From positions 1 to 64,000 of the forward strand of contig JBBIMA010000021.1 of the NCBI GenBank assembly GCA_037444625.1: DNA of 64,000 nt, read 5' to 3'. Positions 50,171 to 59,263 of the stretch are shown here, piece after piece. Below the pieces are notes generated by a model. The model worked only from the letters and a program-made list of their open reading frames with translations, searched no databases and was not told the DNA's origin. The position numbers were made by a program, and so were the translations under genes. The stretch is from DTHT01 sp037444625. GTDB taxonomy: Bacteria; Acidobacteriota; Terriglobia; Bryobacterales; Bryobacteraceae. The first letter of the stretch is position 1, and every line of letters starts with the position of its first letter.

Positions 50171-53100
50171 TCAGAATTCAAACCGAGCCGCCAACTGCAT
50201 GATGCGGGGACTTCGCGAGCTGGTGAACTCGCCGAAACGCGTATTCACCTGCCGGCCCTGGGCGTCGAAGCGCGCGCTGGTGTCCAGCCCGGAGAACTGC
50301 GTGTGGTTGAAGGCGTTGTAAAGCTCCCAGCGAAGCTGCACCCGGGCACGCTCCCGCATGGGAAAGTTCTTGAAGACGGCAACGTCCCAGTTATTGATAC
50401 CGGGCCCTCGAATCAGCGTCTTCGGTGCGTTGCCCAGGGTCCCGACCGCCGGCATCTGGAACACCTCCGTCCGGAAGTTCCGGCTGAACGTGCGCTCACT
50501 TTTCGGCAGCACCGGGTCGCCTGTGACAACCACGCGCGCGCCCAAGCTGGGGGTGCCCGTGACATCCACGCCCGTCACCGAGCTCCAGCCTATCCCCAGG
50601 GGAGCGCCGCTGATGAAACTGGTGATGCCCGAGATTTGCCAATTATTCAACACGGCCTTTACGACGGCATTCTGCCATGGGCTGTTGGGAATGTCCCAGA
50701 TCCAGTTCAGTTTCATGATGTGCGTGCGGTCGAACGAAGCCGGTCCGTAATGCCACACGCGCGGCGAGACGAAAGGCGCAATGGCCCCCGAGTCGTCGTA
50801 ATCCACGAAATCCATGGCCTTGGACCATGTCCAGGAAGCACCGAACTGAAGGCCCCTGGCGAACCGCCGGTTCGCACTGACCTGCAAGGAATGGTAATTC
50901 GAGGAAGCGGCCGCCTCCTTCTGCACGATGCTGGTGTACCCGCTGATCGGCGTCAGGAAGGCTGTCGGCAAGGCTGTGCCCGGCCGGGTGGGGTCCTGGT
51001 AAGCGCTATCGAATCGCCTTCCGAGCGGCACCGGATTCAATTGCCGTTGCCAAAACAGATTCCGCGACAGCGAGGTCGAATAGCCCACGTCCAGCACCGT
51101 CCCGGCCGGCAACCTCTGCTGCACGGACAGGCTCATATTGTAGGTGCTTGGCGTCTTGGAGTGCCGGTCGGCGGCAAGAACGCTCTGAGGGAAAATGACC
51201 CCCGCCGAAGACAACAAGGTCGCAATCTGTCCGTAGTAAATCGTAGGGGTAACCACCAGCGGCGGCTGGCTCGCGAATTCGTAATACACGTACCAGCCGG
51301 GATGGTTGTAATACATCCCAAAGCCCCCGCGAACAGCCGTCCGGCCGGTACCGAACACATCGTAGGCGAAGCCGAACCGCGGGCCCAGATGAACGCCGCG
51401 CCGCTCGTACAGTCCGCGCGGGTAACCCGGGTTGTCCTTTACCAAGAGCATGCCGTTGAACGGGTCCCCCGAGCCCCCCGCAATGGCGCCGATGGCCGCC
51501 TCCGGCAGGTACTCTCCGGTCGCCGGGTTGTAACCCCTTCTGGCTCCGCCGATTAGCACCGGCTGAACCAGTCTCACCTGTCGGGCGGCATCGAACTTTT
51601 CGAATGTGAACGTGGCCAGCATGTCCTTCGCGTCCCACATGGGACCGATCGAGTGGAACCGAACGCCGTATTCGAGAGTCAGCCGCCGCGCCGCCTTCCA
51701 GCTATCCTGCGCGAACCACTCGACGGCCGCTTGGCGCCCCCGATTCATGGGCCGGAAGCTGGCCTCCTGGTACGTGCTGAAAACGCCCAGGATCGCATTG
51801 GAGTACGCGTAGTTGGTATCCAGGGGATTGACCGTGTTGCGGTCGAAGTTGAACCGACCGAAAATCAGCGGGGTCGTGTTCGTGTGGTACCTGGCGACAT
51901 CGGCCGTTACGCCGACCTTGACAGTATGCGCCGTAAATGTCTTGGTCAGCGTCCAGGTGGCGCTGGGCACCTTGGCGTTCTGGAAGAACGGAAATCTTCC
52001 TTCCTGGTAAAGGTACGCAGCACTGGGCACGCCGCCGAAATAAGCATCGGGGATGATATTCAACGGATTGTTCTGCGGATAAAACTGACCCGCCTTGAAG
52101 CCGACCGTATTCCGCTGGTTGCGCCGCAAGGCTTCTTCGATGACCGTATTTTTCTGCGGTCTCCGGCTGAAACCGAGACTGACCTCGCTGATCAGCGTAG
52201 GCGAGATGATGGCCGTGTGGCGCCCCACGAAACTCTGGCCGCGAAAAGAGTACCCCTTCTCGAACTGGGGCCAGTTGCTGCCGCCCGTATCCAGGCCCAT
52301 CTTGCCCGTCTGCTTGTTGTAGTAGTCGAGGTAGGAAAACGACAGGCGGTGGCCGGAGCTCACATTGTGATCCAGGCGCAAGGTCGTCATGCGGTGGGGT
52401 TTGGACACGGGCGTGTCGAAGACATAGTTGTAGTTGCCTTTAGAGATGCTGCGGTCGAGGAAATTGGCCGGATCGAAAACCTTCAACAGGGCCTGGCCGT
52501 CGGAGTTGATGCGAGCGGCGGGCACGATGTTGCCGGGGAACGGCTGCCGGTTGGCGAAGGGGTCCCGTACGACGATCAGGGCGTTGTTCAAATCCACGCT
52601 CTGTGAGAAGTCCCCCGTTCTCTCCCGTTCGGTAGGCACCGTCACACGGCCCGTGATCAGGGATTCCTGGGGCCAGAATTCCTGGTTCCAGAAGAAGAAC
52701 AGCTTGTCGCGGTCCTTGTTGAACCTGCCCGGCACGTAGACCGGTCCGCCGATGTTGTACGTCCAGGTGTTGTAGCGATATCTGGCTTTAGGCTGCCCGT
52801 TCCGGTTCCGGAAAAAGTCGTTTGCATTGAACTGCTCGTGCCGTTTGAAGTAAGAGAACAGACCGTGAAACTGCTGTGTGCCGGATTTTCCGATGAGGAT
52901 GATATTGGCTCCGGAGCGGCGCCCGTACTCCGCCTGATAGTTGCCCAGCAGCACCTTCACCTCCGCGACGGAGTCCTGACTGATGGCGGCGTCGTAGGCG
53001 TAGGCCAAGCCCCAGGAATTCAGAACCATGCCGTCCATGGAAATGCTGTTGGCCGTCCGCCGGTTCCCCTGGACGAAAACGCTGAAGGTGCGGGTGAGGG

Positions 53101-53602
53101 CGTCCACCGCCCCGTCGTTGGCGTCCACGACGCCCGGCAGCAGCGACAGCAGCGACATGATGTTCCGGCTCTTGGTAAGAAGGTTCTGGATCTGATCGGA
53201 GGCGATCAACCCCGAGCGTTCGCTGCTGGCGGTCTGCACCAGGGCTCCCTGGGCCGTTACGGTGACGGTCTCCACCAGGCTGCCCAGCTCGAGCACAAGT
53301 TTACCCACCGAGAGCCTTTCGGCCGCGCTCACGGCCAGATCCGTCCGCTCGGCGCGCTTGAAGCCGGATGCTTCCACGGCCAGAGTGTAGCGGCCGGGCT
53401 CGAGATTGCTAAAGACAAAGGCGCCTTGGGCATCGGTGGCAAGCTGCCGCTGCATCTGCGTAGCCACGTGGCGCAGGACCACTTTCGCGCCTGGAACCGG
53501 CAGGTCGCTCGAGTCCACAACTGTGCCCACAATCGAGCTGGTGATGGTCTGCCCGCAGGCCAGAACGGCCCCGAGGATGACTGCGATCACGGTCGTCCTC
53601 AT
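50171..53602 (-). CDS. Oar-like TonB-dependent receptor 3
   Basis: 1143 residues. Signal peptide (RTTVIAVILGAVLACGQ), carboxypeptidase-regulatory-like domain (SSIVGTVVDSSDLPVPGAKV, GAFVFSNLEPGRYTLAV), plug with NSISMDGMVLNSWGLAYAYD and a barrel ending MQLAARFEF with C-terminal Phe. Start at 53602 has GGAGG about 11 bases upstream; a TAGCAT -10-like element precedes it (53629-53624 on the minus strand). It lies upstream of the WbsX-like, isomerase and MFS genes on the same strand with a 158-base gap, so it may share their regulation. Confidence 0.88.
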   Translation of the reverse strand: MRTTVIAVILGAVLACGQTITSSIVGTVVDSSDLPVPGAKVVLRHVATQMQRQLATDAQGAFVFSNLEPGRYTLAVEASGFKRAERTDLAVSAAERLSVGKLVLELGSLVETVTVTAQGALVQTASSERSGLIASDQIQNLLTKSRNIMSLLSLLPGVVDANDGAVDALTRTFSVFVQGNRRTANSISMDGMVLNSWGLAYAYDAAISQDSVAEVKVLLGNYQAEYGRRSGANIILIGKSGTQQFHGLFSYFKRHEQFNANDFFRNRNGQPKARYRYNTWTYNIGGPVYVPGRFNKDRDKLFFFWNQEFWPQESLITGRVTVPTERERTGDFSQSVDLNNALIVVRDPFANRQPFPGNIVPAARINSDGQALLKVFDPANFLDRSISKGNYNYVFDTPVSKPHRMTTLRLDHNVSSGHRLSFSYLDYYNKQTGKMGLDTGGSNWPQFEKGYSFRGQSFVGRHTAIISPTLISEVSLGFSRRPQKNTVIEEALRRNQRNTVGFKAGQFYPQNNPLNIIPDAYFGGVPSAAYLYQEGRFPFFQNAKVPSATWTLTKTFTAHTVKVGVTADVARYHTNTTPLIFGRFNFDRNTVNPLDTNYAYSNAILGVFSTYQEASFRPMNRGRQAAVEWFAQDSWKAARRLTLEYGVRFHSIGPMWDAKDMLATFTFEKFDAARQVRLVQPVLIGGARRGYNPATGEYLPEAAIGAIAGGSGDPFNGMLLVKDNPGYPRGLYERRGVHLGPRFGFAYDVFGTGRTAVRGGFGMYYNHPGWYVYYEFASQPPLVVTPTIYYGQIATLLSSAGVIFPQSVLAADRHSKTPSTYNMSLSVQQRLPAGTVLDVGYSTSLSRNLFWQRQLNPVPLGRRFDSAYQDPTRPGTALPTAFLTPISGYTSIVQKEAAASSNYHSLQVSANRRFARGLQFGASWTWSKAMDFVDYDDSGAIAPFVSPRVWHYGPASFDRTHIMKLNWIWDIPNSPWQNAVVKAVLNNWQISGITSFISGAPLGIGWSSVTGVDVTGTPSLGARVVVTGDPVLPKSERTFSRNFRTEVFQMPAVGTLGNAPKTLIRGPGINNWDVAVFKNFPMRERARVQLRWELYNAFNHTQFSGLDTSARFDAQGRQVNTRFGEFTSSRSPRIMQLAARFEF

Positions 53603-53698
53603 GGCTGGAATACCTCCGCCCCCTATGCTACCGGCAGACCGGCGCCCCGGAAAGGCGAAGTTGCGTTGCAATCTCCGTCTCACTTCGCGAGACCGGGC

Positions 53699-54926
53699 TC
53701 AGCGAGGCAGCAGCCGGTCCAGCGGGTAATAGCGGTCCACGTTTTCCGCGGTGATCAGCGCGTGCCGGGTGTAGGTGGCCGGGGGAACGGGCCTGCCCGC
53801 CAGTATGAGCCGCGCCAGGCGGACGATGTGGTCCCCGTAATGCTCGGGAAAGTAAGCTACGGATCCGATCAGAGCGGTGTGCTGCCGGCGCAACTCGTTA
53901 CGCCCCTCCAAGCTGGCGTTCTGGCTCATCGCGGCGCAGAGAGGCGCCCGTCCGGCCTCTTCGATCGCCCGAATGGCGCCCAGGGCGGATGGATCGTTGG
54001 CCGCCAGAACTGCCGTCCGTTGCGGTGATGTCAGCCGCAAATGCCGCCGCATGACCTCCAGGGACTTCTCGAACGAGCCTTCCCCGTCCAGCTCGAAGAT
54101 CTCGGCCTGCGCGGTAGCCGGTAGGCTCTCGCGCAGGCCTTCGAGCATCCCGGTGACGCGTAACCGGGCGACCGCTCCCGCACGCTCCTCCACCAATTGG
54201 ACGACCCGGTCGAGCCTTCCCTCCCAGTTGTCCCGGATCCATCTTCCCAAGGCGCGGCCCCCGAGCAGACCCGCCTCGTAGTTGTTCGCCCCGAAGTACA
54301 CCGCCCCTGGGTGCGGTATCTCGACCGCGATCACGGGAAGTCGGGCTTCCAGAAAGCGCGCGGCTATCAGGGGCGCCACACGTTCGTGGCTTTGGAATTC
54401 CACCACCAGCTCGACGCCTTCCCGTACCAGGCGCTCCGCGTCGCGCAGTGCGGCCCGGGGGCTGCGATGGCTGTCCAGGACCAGCAGCTCCATGCCCGCC
54501 TCCTCGGCGAGGTTGCTGCCGGGCAGTCGCTCCTGCACNNNNNNNNNNGGAAGCCACGTCGCGAGTGAACGGGGTATCCATGCCCCGCGTGGCGAATCCG
54601 ATCCGGTGACGTTTGCGTGAGACCGTCCGGATGAGGCTGCGGAAGCGTCCTCCCGGCAGCCTCTCGACCAGGCCCGCGTGATCCAGAGTTCGCAGCAGTC
54701 GAGAGGCAGTCGCCTTGTGCAAGCCGGTCTTGGCGGCCAGCCGCCGGAGCGTGATCTCCCCGGTCTCGTCGTCGAAGGCCTTGAGCAGCTCGCAGGCTCG
54801 CCCCACGGCCTGCACCAAATCCGAGGCTGAGCCCCGGCGGCGGACGCCGCGCACGGCTTCCGGCGCCCGGGATCCCCCTGCTTTCGGCTCGTCCTGCGGC
54901 ACGGGTTCGTCCGCCCATCGTATCAC
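53699..54926 (-). CDS. Chimeric transcription regulator: IclR-type HTH plus sugar-binding-protein domain (interrupted by N gap)
   Basis: The two halves on either side of the gap read as one protein. Upstream (54926-54549): an IclR-type winged helix LVQAVGRACELLKAFDD, TLRRLAAKTGLHKATASRLL, DHAGLVERLPGGRF, then RHRIGFATRGMDTPFTRDV, the first strand of a periplasmic-binding-protein fold. Downstream (54538-53699): EEAGMELLVLDSH, LVVEFQSHERVAPLIAARF, IPHPGAVYFGANNYEAG, AVLAANDPSALGAIRAIE. This replaces the usual IclR effector domain with a RbsB/LacI-type sugar sensor. With exactly 10 N the frames do not join, so the true gap is another length. GTG start at 54926 inside an inverted repeat. Confidence 0.78.
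54539..54548. other. Assembly gap (10 N)
   Basis: Ten consecutive N interrupt the regulator gene. The coding frames on both sides differ by one base when ten are counted, so the run is a placeholder and not a measured length. Confidence 0.99.
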
Positions 54927-54937
54927 ACTGCGATACG
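54919..54937. promoter_or_regulatory. Inverted repeat between regulator and GH106 gene, candidate operator
   Basis: CGTATC (54919-54924), 7-base spacer, GATACG (54932-54937): a perfect 6+6 palindrome in the divergent region. It covers the proposed GTG start (54926) of the regulator and lies 65 bases before the GH106 ATG. Position and symmetry suit autoregulation by the HTH protein encoded next to it. Only one copy was seen in the region. Confidence 0.4.
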
Positions 54938-54987
54938 GCGGGCCCCGCCCATTTCCCTGCCCCGCCCCGCCAAGCTCTGCGCTGCAA

Positions 54988-54993
54988 TAGAAC
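54988..54993 (+). promoter_or_regulatory. -10-like element before the GH106 gene
   Basis: TAGAAC ends 8 bases before the ATG at 55002; no Shine-Dalgarno sequence precedes the start. Same short-leader pattern as elsewhere in the window. Confidence 0.35.
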
Positions 54994-55001
54994 AAAGCGC
55001 C

Positions 55002-58000
55002 ATGAAGACCTGGCCGGTTGCTTTGCTCGCGGCGGCCTGGGCGGCTGCTCTGCTCGGCCCCGCCGCACTCGATCCTTTAGAGGCCGGTTTCCGCGATCCC
55101 CCGCCGGAAGCCCGTCCTTCGGTCTATTTCTTGCTTCTCGACGGGTATCTCAACCGAGACTGGCTGACCAAGGAACTCGCCGAATACCGCCGGTCGGGGG
55201 TGACGGGTCTTTGCCTGTTCGACATGGGCGCTCGCGGCTCGGCGGCCGCTCGCCCCCCTGGCGGCCCGGCCTTTCTCAGCCCGGCCTCGGCGGCGGATCT
55301 TGCGCACGTAATCCAAGCCGCAGGCGGTCTCGGCATGACGGTGGAATTGTCGGTCTCGAGCAGTTGGGACATGGGCGCATCCTGGGTGAAGCCTGAGCAG
55401 GGTAGCAAGACTCTGGTCCACACCGTGCTGGAACTGGAAGGGCCCCGCGACTTCGACGGCGAGCTGCCCCTGCCGCCCATCCCGCCCCAGGCTCCGCGCG
55501 ATGCCCAAGGACGTCCCCTGTTCTACCGCGACGTTGCTCTCATCGGCGTGCGCGAGCCGGAGATCCGGCAGGGCTTCGAGTTCGTTTTCGAATTGGAAAA
55601 GCCGGTGCCGCAGACCGTCGCTCGGGTCGTGTTGTACAATGCCGAAAATCCGGCGACGGGGCATCGCTACTCCCGCCGGTTCGAAGTTGCCGCCTCCCAT
55701 ACGACCCCGGATGAGGACGCCTTCCGAACCGTGCTCGGCGCATCCTTGGAGCCGCACGGGCAGGCGCAAGAGTTCCGGTTCCCCGCCACGCCGGCGCGCT
55801 ACGTGCGGCTGCGCATCCTGGACGGGCACGGAAATGAGCAGCGCAGGGTGGCCCTGGCGGAGTTCGAAGTATGGTCGTCCGCGGGCCGGAACGTCTCGGT
55901 TTCGCGCAGGGCGGAGCGAGGCCGTGAGGGAGGCCGGCTGATCGCTTGGAACTCTGCGCTCACCTCTCAGGGCGACTGGGCGGCAGAGAACCTGAACGAT
56001 GGGCGGCTGGGGCCGGCAAGAAGTTGGGCTTCTACTCCCGCACCGCCCATGCTGGTTCGCAGTCTCGATCAATTGGTCGTGCTCGACCCGTTCTTCCGGG
56101 ACGGCCGCCTGCGGTGGCACGTCCCTCCAGGGCGTTGGATGTTGTTCCGCTACGGCGTGACGAGCACCGGCGAACGCCTGAAGGTGCCCAGCCCTAACTC
56201 CGACGGGCTGGCCACGGACCATCTCGACGCCGAAGTTACCCGGCAATACATCCGCGAGGTAACCCGGCGCCTCGCCCCTGCCCTGGGCGATTTCCGGCGT
56301 ACCGCGCTGCGGGAGCTCTATCTTGCCAGCTACGAAGTTCGCGGGATGATCTGGACGCCGGCCTTTCTCCAGGAGTTTCGCCGGCGCCGTGGTTACGACC
56401 TGGCGCCTTTCCTGCCCCTGCTGAGCGGCGCCCGAATCCGCGATCGCGAAACCGGCGAGCGCGTACTCTTCGACTATCGCAAGACATTAGGCGAGCTGCT
56501 GGTGGATGCGTATTATCGCGCGGCGGTGGAAGAGGCGCACCGTGCAGGCTTGGGTATCCATGCCGAGGCGGGCGGTCCGGGGCCGCCCTTCCACCAGGTG
56601 CCCGTGGACGCACTCGCCGCCCTGGGCGCCATTGACAGCGTGCGCGGCGAGTTCTGGCCTTTCCGCCCGGAGTCCACCATTTGGGTCGTCAAGGAGACGG
56701 CCGCCGCGGCCCATATCTACGGCAGGTCCCGAGTACATATGGAGGCCTTCACGAGTAATCTTCATTGGGAGGAGGCGCCGCAGGACTTGAAAGCTTCCGC
56801 CGACCGGGCCTTCACCGAGGGCATGAATCATGTCGTCTGGCATACCTCCTCCCATCAACCTCCCGAAGCCGGCAAGCCGGGCTGGGTTTACGGCGCCGGG
56901 ACCCACCTGACCCCCACCCTGCCTTGGTGGCCCATGGCCAAAGCCTTTCTCGATTACCTCGCCCGCGTCTCATTCTTGATGCAACAGGGCCGGTTCGTGG
57001 CGGACGTGCTCTACTATTACGGGGACGGCGGCTTCAATTTCGTGCCTCCCAAGCGGGTGGATCCGTCGCTCGGCTTCGGCTATGACTACGATGTCGTCAA
57101 CAGCGAGATGCTCGCGCGCCTTAGCGTGCGAGACGGCAGGCTCGTCCTTCCTCACGGCATGGAGTACCGAATTCTGGTATTGCCCGAACGTCGCGACTTC
57201 GATCCGGCGGCTCTCGAGAAGGTGGCGTCGCTGGTCACGGAGGGCGCCGTGGTGGTCGGGCCGAAGCCCTTGCGTGCCTCCGGCTACGACTTTTCCGGTA
57301 CGCGCGATTCCAAGGTCCGCACAGTGGCCCAGGGGCTTTGGGGATCCTGCGACGGCCAGACCGTTCGTGAAAACCGCTACGGCCAGGGCAGAGTCGTCTG
57401 GGGCCGCACGTTACGAGAGGTCCTGGCGGAGCTTGGTGTGCCTCCGGACCTTCGCATCGTTTCTCCGTCGGACGCCGCCCTGGATTTCATCCACCGGCGC
57501 ACGCCGCAAGCCGACATTTACCTGGTGCGTAACCTCAGAAAGGTGCCGCAGACCGTTGAGGTGGTCTTTCGCGTCGCGCAAAAGGTCCCTGAGCTCTGGG
57601 ATGCGGTGTCGGGAGCGATCGAAGAAGCCCGCCGCTACAAAGTTACGGCGGAAGGTGTCCAGGTGCCGCTGCGGTTCGAGGCCGAGGGTTCGTCCCTGGT
57701 GGTGTTCCGCCGCAAAGCCGCGGTCCGCGAGCGCCGACCTTCACCTGCACGGCAGGTCCCCGACGCCATCGAGATTGCGGGCCCCTGGATGCTGACGTTT
57801 CCGCCGGGTTGGGGTGCTCCCGAAAAGGTGAGACTCGACCGTCTGATTTCCTGGACCGAGCACCCGGACGCGGGCGTACGGTGCTTTTCCGGTACGGCGA
57901 CTTACCAGGCGGAGTTCGAAGTGCCGGCAACGTGGCTGCGACGCGCAGGGTCGGCTCAGCTTGATCTGGGGAATCTCTGGGGAGCCTCCGAGGTCGAGTT

Positions 58001-58259
58001 GAACGACCGCTTGCTGGGTGTCGCCTGGGCGCCCCCGTTCCGATTGCCGGCGCGCGACGCGGTGCGCGCGGGACGCAATCGCCTTGTCGTGCGCGTCGCC
58101 AACAACTGGATGAACCGGTTGGCCTGCGACGCTCGCGGCGACGGCGGACCGTACACGCGCACCAACATCACCGTATCGGGAGAACCTGCGCGACCCTGGG
58201 CTAAGGTCGAGCTCAGACGGTCGGGCTTGTTCGGCCCGGTCAGGCTCATCGCGGAATAG
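55002..58259 (+). CDS. GH106-like alpha-L-rhamnosidase
   Basis: 1085 residues. Signal peptide (MKTWPVALLAAAWAAALLG), then the GH106 start with NRDWLTKELAEYRRSGVTGL, CLFDMGARG, LGMTVELSVSSSWDMGASWV and KPEQGSKTLV. A discoidin-like insert (about 185-290, ending RYVRLRILDG...VALAEFEVW) interrupts the N-terminal part. The barrel continues with RREVTRRLAP-type segments, SYEVRGMIWTPAFLQEF, GLGIHAEAGGPG and HMEAFTSNLHWEE. The C-terminal GH2-like sugar-binding domain (about 925-1060) has LGNLWGASEVELNDR and ANNWMNRL. Probably removes L-rhamnose from plant or microbial glycans outside the cytoplasm. Confidence 0.82.
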   Translation: MKTWPVALLAAAWAAALLGPAALDPLEAGFRDPPPEARPSVYFLLLDGYLNRDWLTKELAEYRRSGVTGLCLFDMGARGSAAARPPGGPAFLSPASAADLAHVIQAAGGLGMTVELSVSSSWDMGASWVKPEQGSKTLVHTVLELEGPRDFDGELPLPPIPPQAPRDAQGRPLFYRDVALIGVREPEIRQGFEFVFELEKPVPQTVARVVLYNAENPATGHRYSRRFEVAASHTTPDEDAFRTVLGASLEPHGQAQEFRFPATPARYVRLRILDGHGNEQRRVALAEFEVWSSAGRNVSVSRRAERGREGGRLIAWNSALTSQGDWAAENLNDGRLGPARSWASTPAPPMLVRSLDQLVVLDPFFRDGRLRWHVPPGRWMLFRYGVTSTGERLKVPSPNSDGLATDHLDAEVTRQYIREVTRRLAPALGDFRRTALRELYLASYEVRGMIWTPAFLQEFRRRRGYDLAPFLPLLSGARIRDRETGERVLFDYRKTLGELLVDAYYRAAVEEAHRAGLGIHAEAGGPGPPFHQVPVDALAALGAIDSVRGEFWPFRPESTIWVVKETAAAAHIYGRSRVHMEAFTSNLHWEEAPQDLKASADRAFTEGMNHVVWHTSSHQPPEAGKPGWVYGAGTHLTPTLPWWPMAKAFLDYLARVSFLMQQGRFVADVLYYYGDGGFNFVPPKRVDPSLGFGYDYDVVNSEMLARLSVRDGRLVLPHGMEYRILVLPERRDFDPAALEKVASLVTEGAVVVGPKPLRASGYDFSGTRDSKVRTVAQGLWGSCDGQTVRENRYGQGRVVWGRTLREVLAELGVPPDLRIVSPSDAALDFIHRRTPQADIYLVRNLRKVPQTVEVVFRVAQKVPELWDAVSGAIEEARRYKVTAEGVQVPLRFEAEGSSLVVFRRKAAVRERRPSPARQVPDAIEIAGPWMLTFPPGWGAPEKVRLDRLISWTEHPDAGVRCFSGTATYQAEFEVPATWLRRAGSAQLDLGNLWGASEVELNDRLLGVAWAPPFRLPARDAVRAGRNRLVVRVANNWMNRLACDARGDGGPYTRTNITVSGEPARPWAKVELRRSGLFGPVRLIAE

Positions 58260-58375
58260 TCAACCCTCGTCGGGCGCCGATTCACTTCACCCTGTGCCGT
58301 CCGCTCTTCAACTCGCCACGGCCCGCGCCCGGGGGTTGTTTGGCCCGGATCGGGTTTCAGACGGGCATCCGGTGT

Positions 58376-58381
58376 TATTCT
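58376..58381 (+). promoter_or_regulatory. Extended -10 element before the gene at 58418
   Basis: TGT-TATTCT: TG at 58373-58374 and hexamer TATTCT at 58376-58381. It predicts a start near 58388, ahead of the ribosome site at 58405. No clear -35. It lies in the 158-base gap after the GH106 gene. Confidence 0.35.
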
Positions 58382-58404
58382 CACGGACGGGCCATAATTA
58401 TGGC

Positions 58405-58410
58405 AGGAGG
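58405..58410 (+). promoter_or_regulatory. Ribosome site supporting a GTG start at 58418
   Basis: AGGAGG, 7 bases before an in-frame GTG at 58418 that begins a signal peptide. The nearer upstream ATG at 58400 has no ribosome site and is less likely. Confidence 0.55.
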
Positions 58411-58417
58411 AACCGCC

Positions 58418-59248
58418 GTGCGCTGTACCGTCCTGCTGCTCGCCGCCTTACCCGTGCTCGGGGCAGCTCCGCCCGAGCTGCGCCTCCTCGAATGGGAGCG
58501 TGGCATAGCCGTCGAGCCGCGCGGCCTCCCGGACCACGCCATGTTCCTGTGGTTCTACGAGTGGAACATGTTCGAGGCCATGTCGCCGGGGGAGCACACG
58601 CCGGGGAACTGGCGACTGGAGCGCCGGGTGGCGGCCGACGGCCGCCGCGCCGTGGTCAGCGGGCCGGGGCTGCGGCTGGAGATGACGGCGGTGGCGGACG
58701 GCGCCGAGCTGCGCCTGGAAGTCACCAACCTAACCACCTACGACTGGCCCGAACTGGCGGGCATCATTCCCTGCTGGAACCCGGGTCAGCAGCCCGGCGC
58801 CGATCCTACTAAGCGGGCCCCGCTGAACGCAATCTTCGCCGATGAGGAGCGGGATAAGACCTTCTTCGTCTCCGCGAACGGCCTGGAGACGTTGGCCAAC
58901 CGCGCCATACATTTCAACCAGCGGCTGAGGCCGCTCCTGGACCGCCTCTCACCCAATGGCACGTTCGCCTTCTCCCACAAGTGGCCTACCTCGGAGGTGA
59001 ACGCGGCCACAGGGATCCTGATCCGCGAGTCCGCAGACCGGAAATGGGTCACGGGCATCGGCTGGGAGGACTATCTCTCCGTGCAGGGCCACAACCCCTG
59101 GGCCTGTATGCATGCCTGCATCCGGGTCGGCCCGCTGAAGCGTGCAGAGAAGAAGACGGTGAGAGGCCGCATCTATCTGTTCCCGGGCGCCAGGACCGAC
59201 TGCCTCCAGCGCTGGCGCCGAGCCTTCCCGGAAGGCTCCCGACACTGA
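58418..59248 (+). CDS. Secreted protein of unknown function
   Basis: 276 residues. Signal peptide RCTVLLLAALPVLGA, then a beta-rich domain without recognised family. Notable segments are FLWFYEWNMFEAMSPGEHTPGNW, cut at EWNMFEAMSPGEH, LRLEVTNLTTYDWPELAGII (parts LEVTNLTTYDWPELA), GIGWEDYLSVQGHNPWACMHACIRVGPL (parts GWEDYLSVQGHNPWACMHA) and a charged C-terminus. The strand order with a His/Asn/Trp-rich patch resembles carbohydrate-binding jelly rolls, but this is only an impression. GTG start chosen because of AGGAGG at 58405-58410. Lies between the rhamnosidase and the double-propeller gene, same strand. Confidence 0.6.
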   Translation: MRCTVLLLAALPVLGAAPPELRLLEWERGIAVEPRGLPDHAMFLWFYEWNMFEAMSPGEHTPGNWRLERRVAADGRRAVVSGPGLRLEMTAVADGAELRLEVTNLTTYDWPELAGIIPCWNPGQQPGADPTKRAPLNAIFADEERDKTFFVSANGLETLANRAIHFNQRLRPLLDRLSPNGTFAFSHKWPTSEVNAATGILIRESADRKWVTGIGWEDYLSVQGHNPWACMHACIRVGPLKRAEKKTVRGRIYLFPGARTDCLQRWRRAFPEGSRH

Positions 59249-59263
59249 CCCTGCGCGCGACAG

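Noticed and set aside
54539..54548. Frameshift or pseudogene in the regulator
   Set aside because: The frame change coincides exactly with the placeholder N run, so it is an assembly artefact until the gap is closed.
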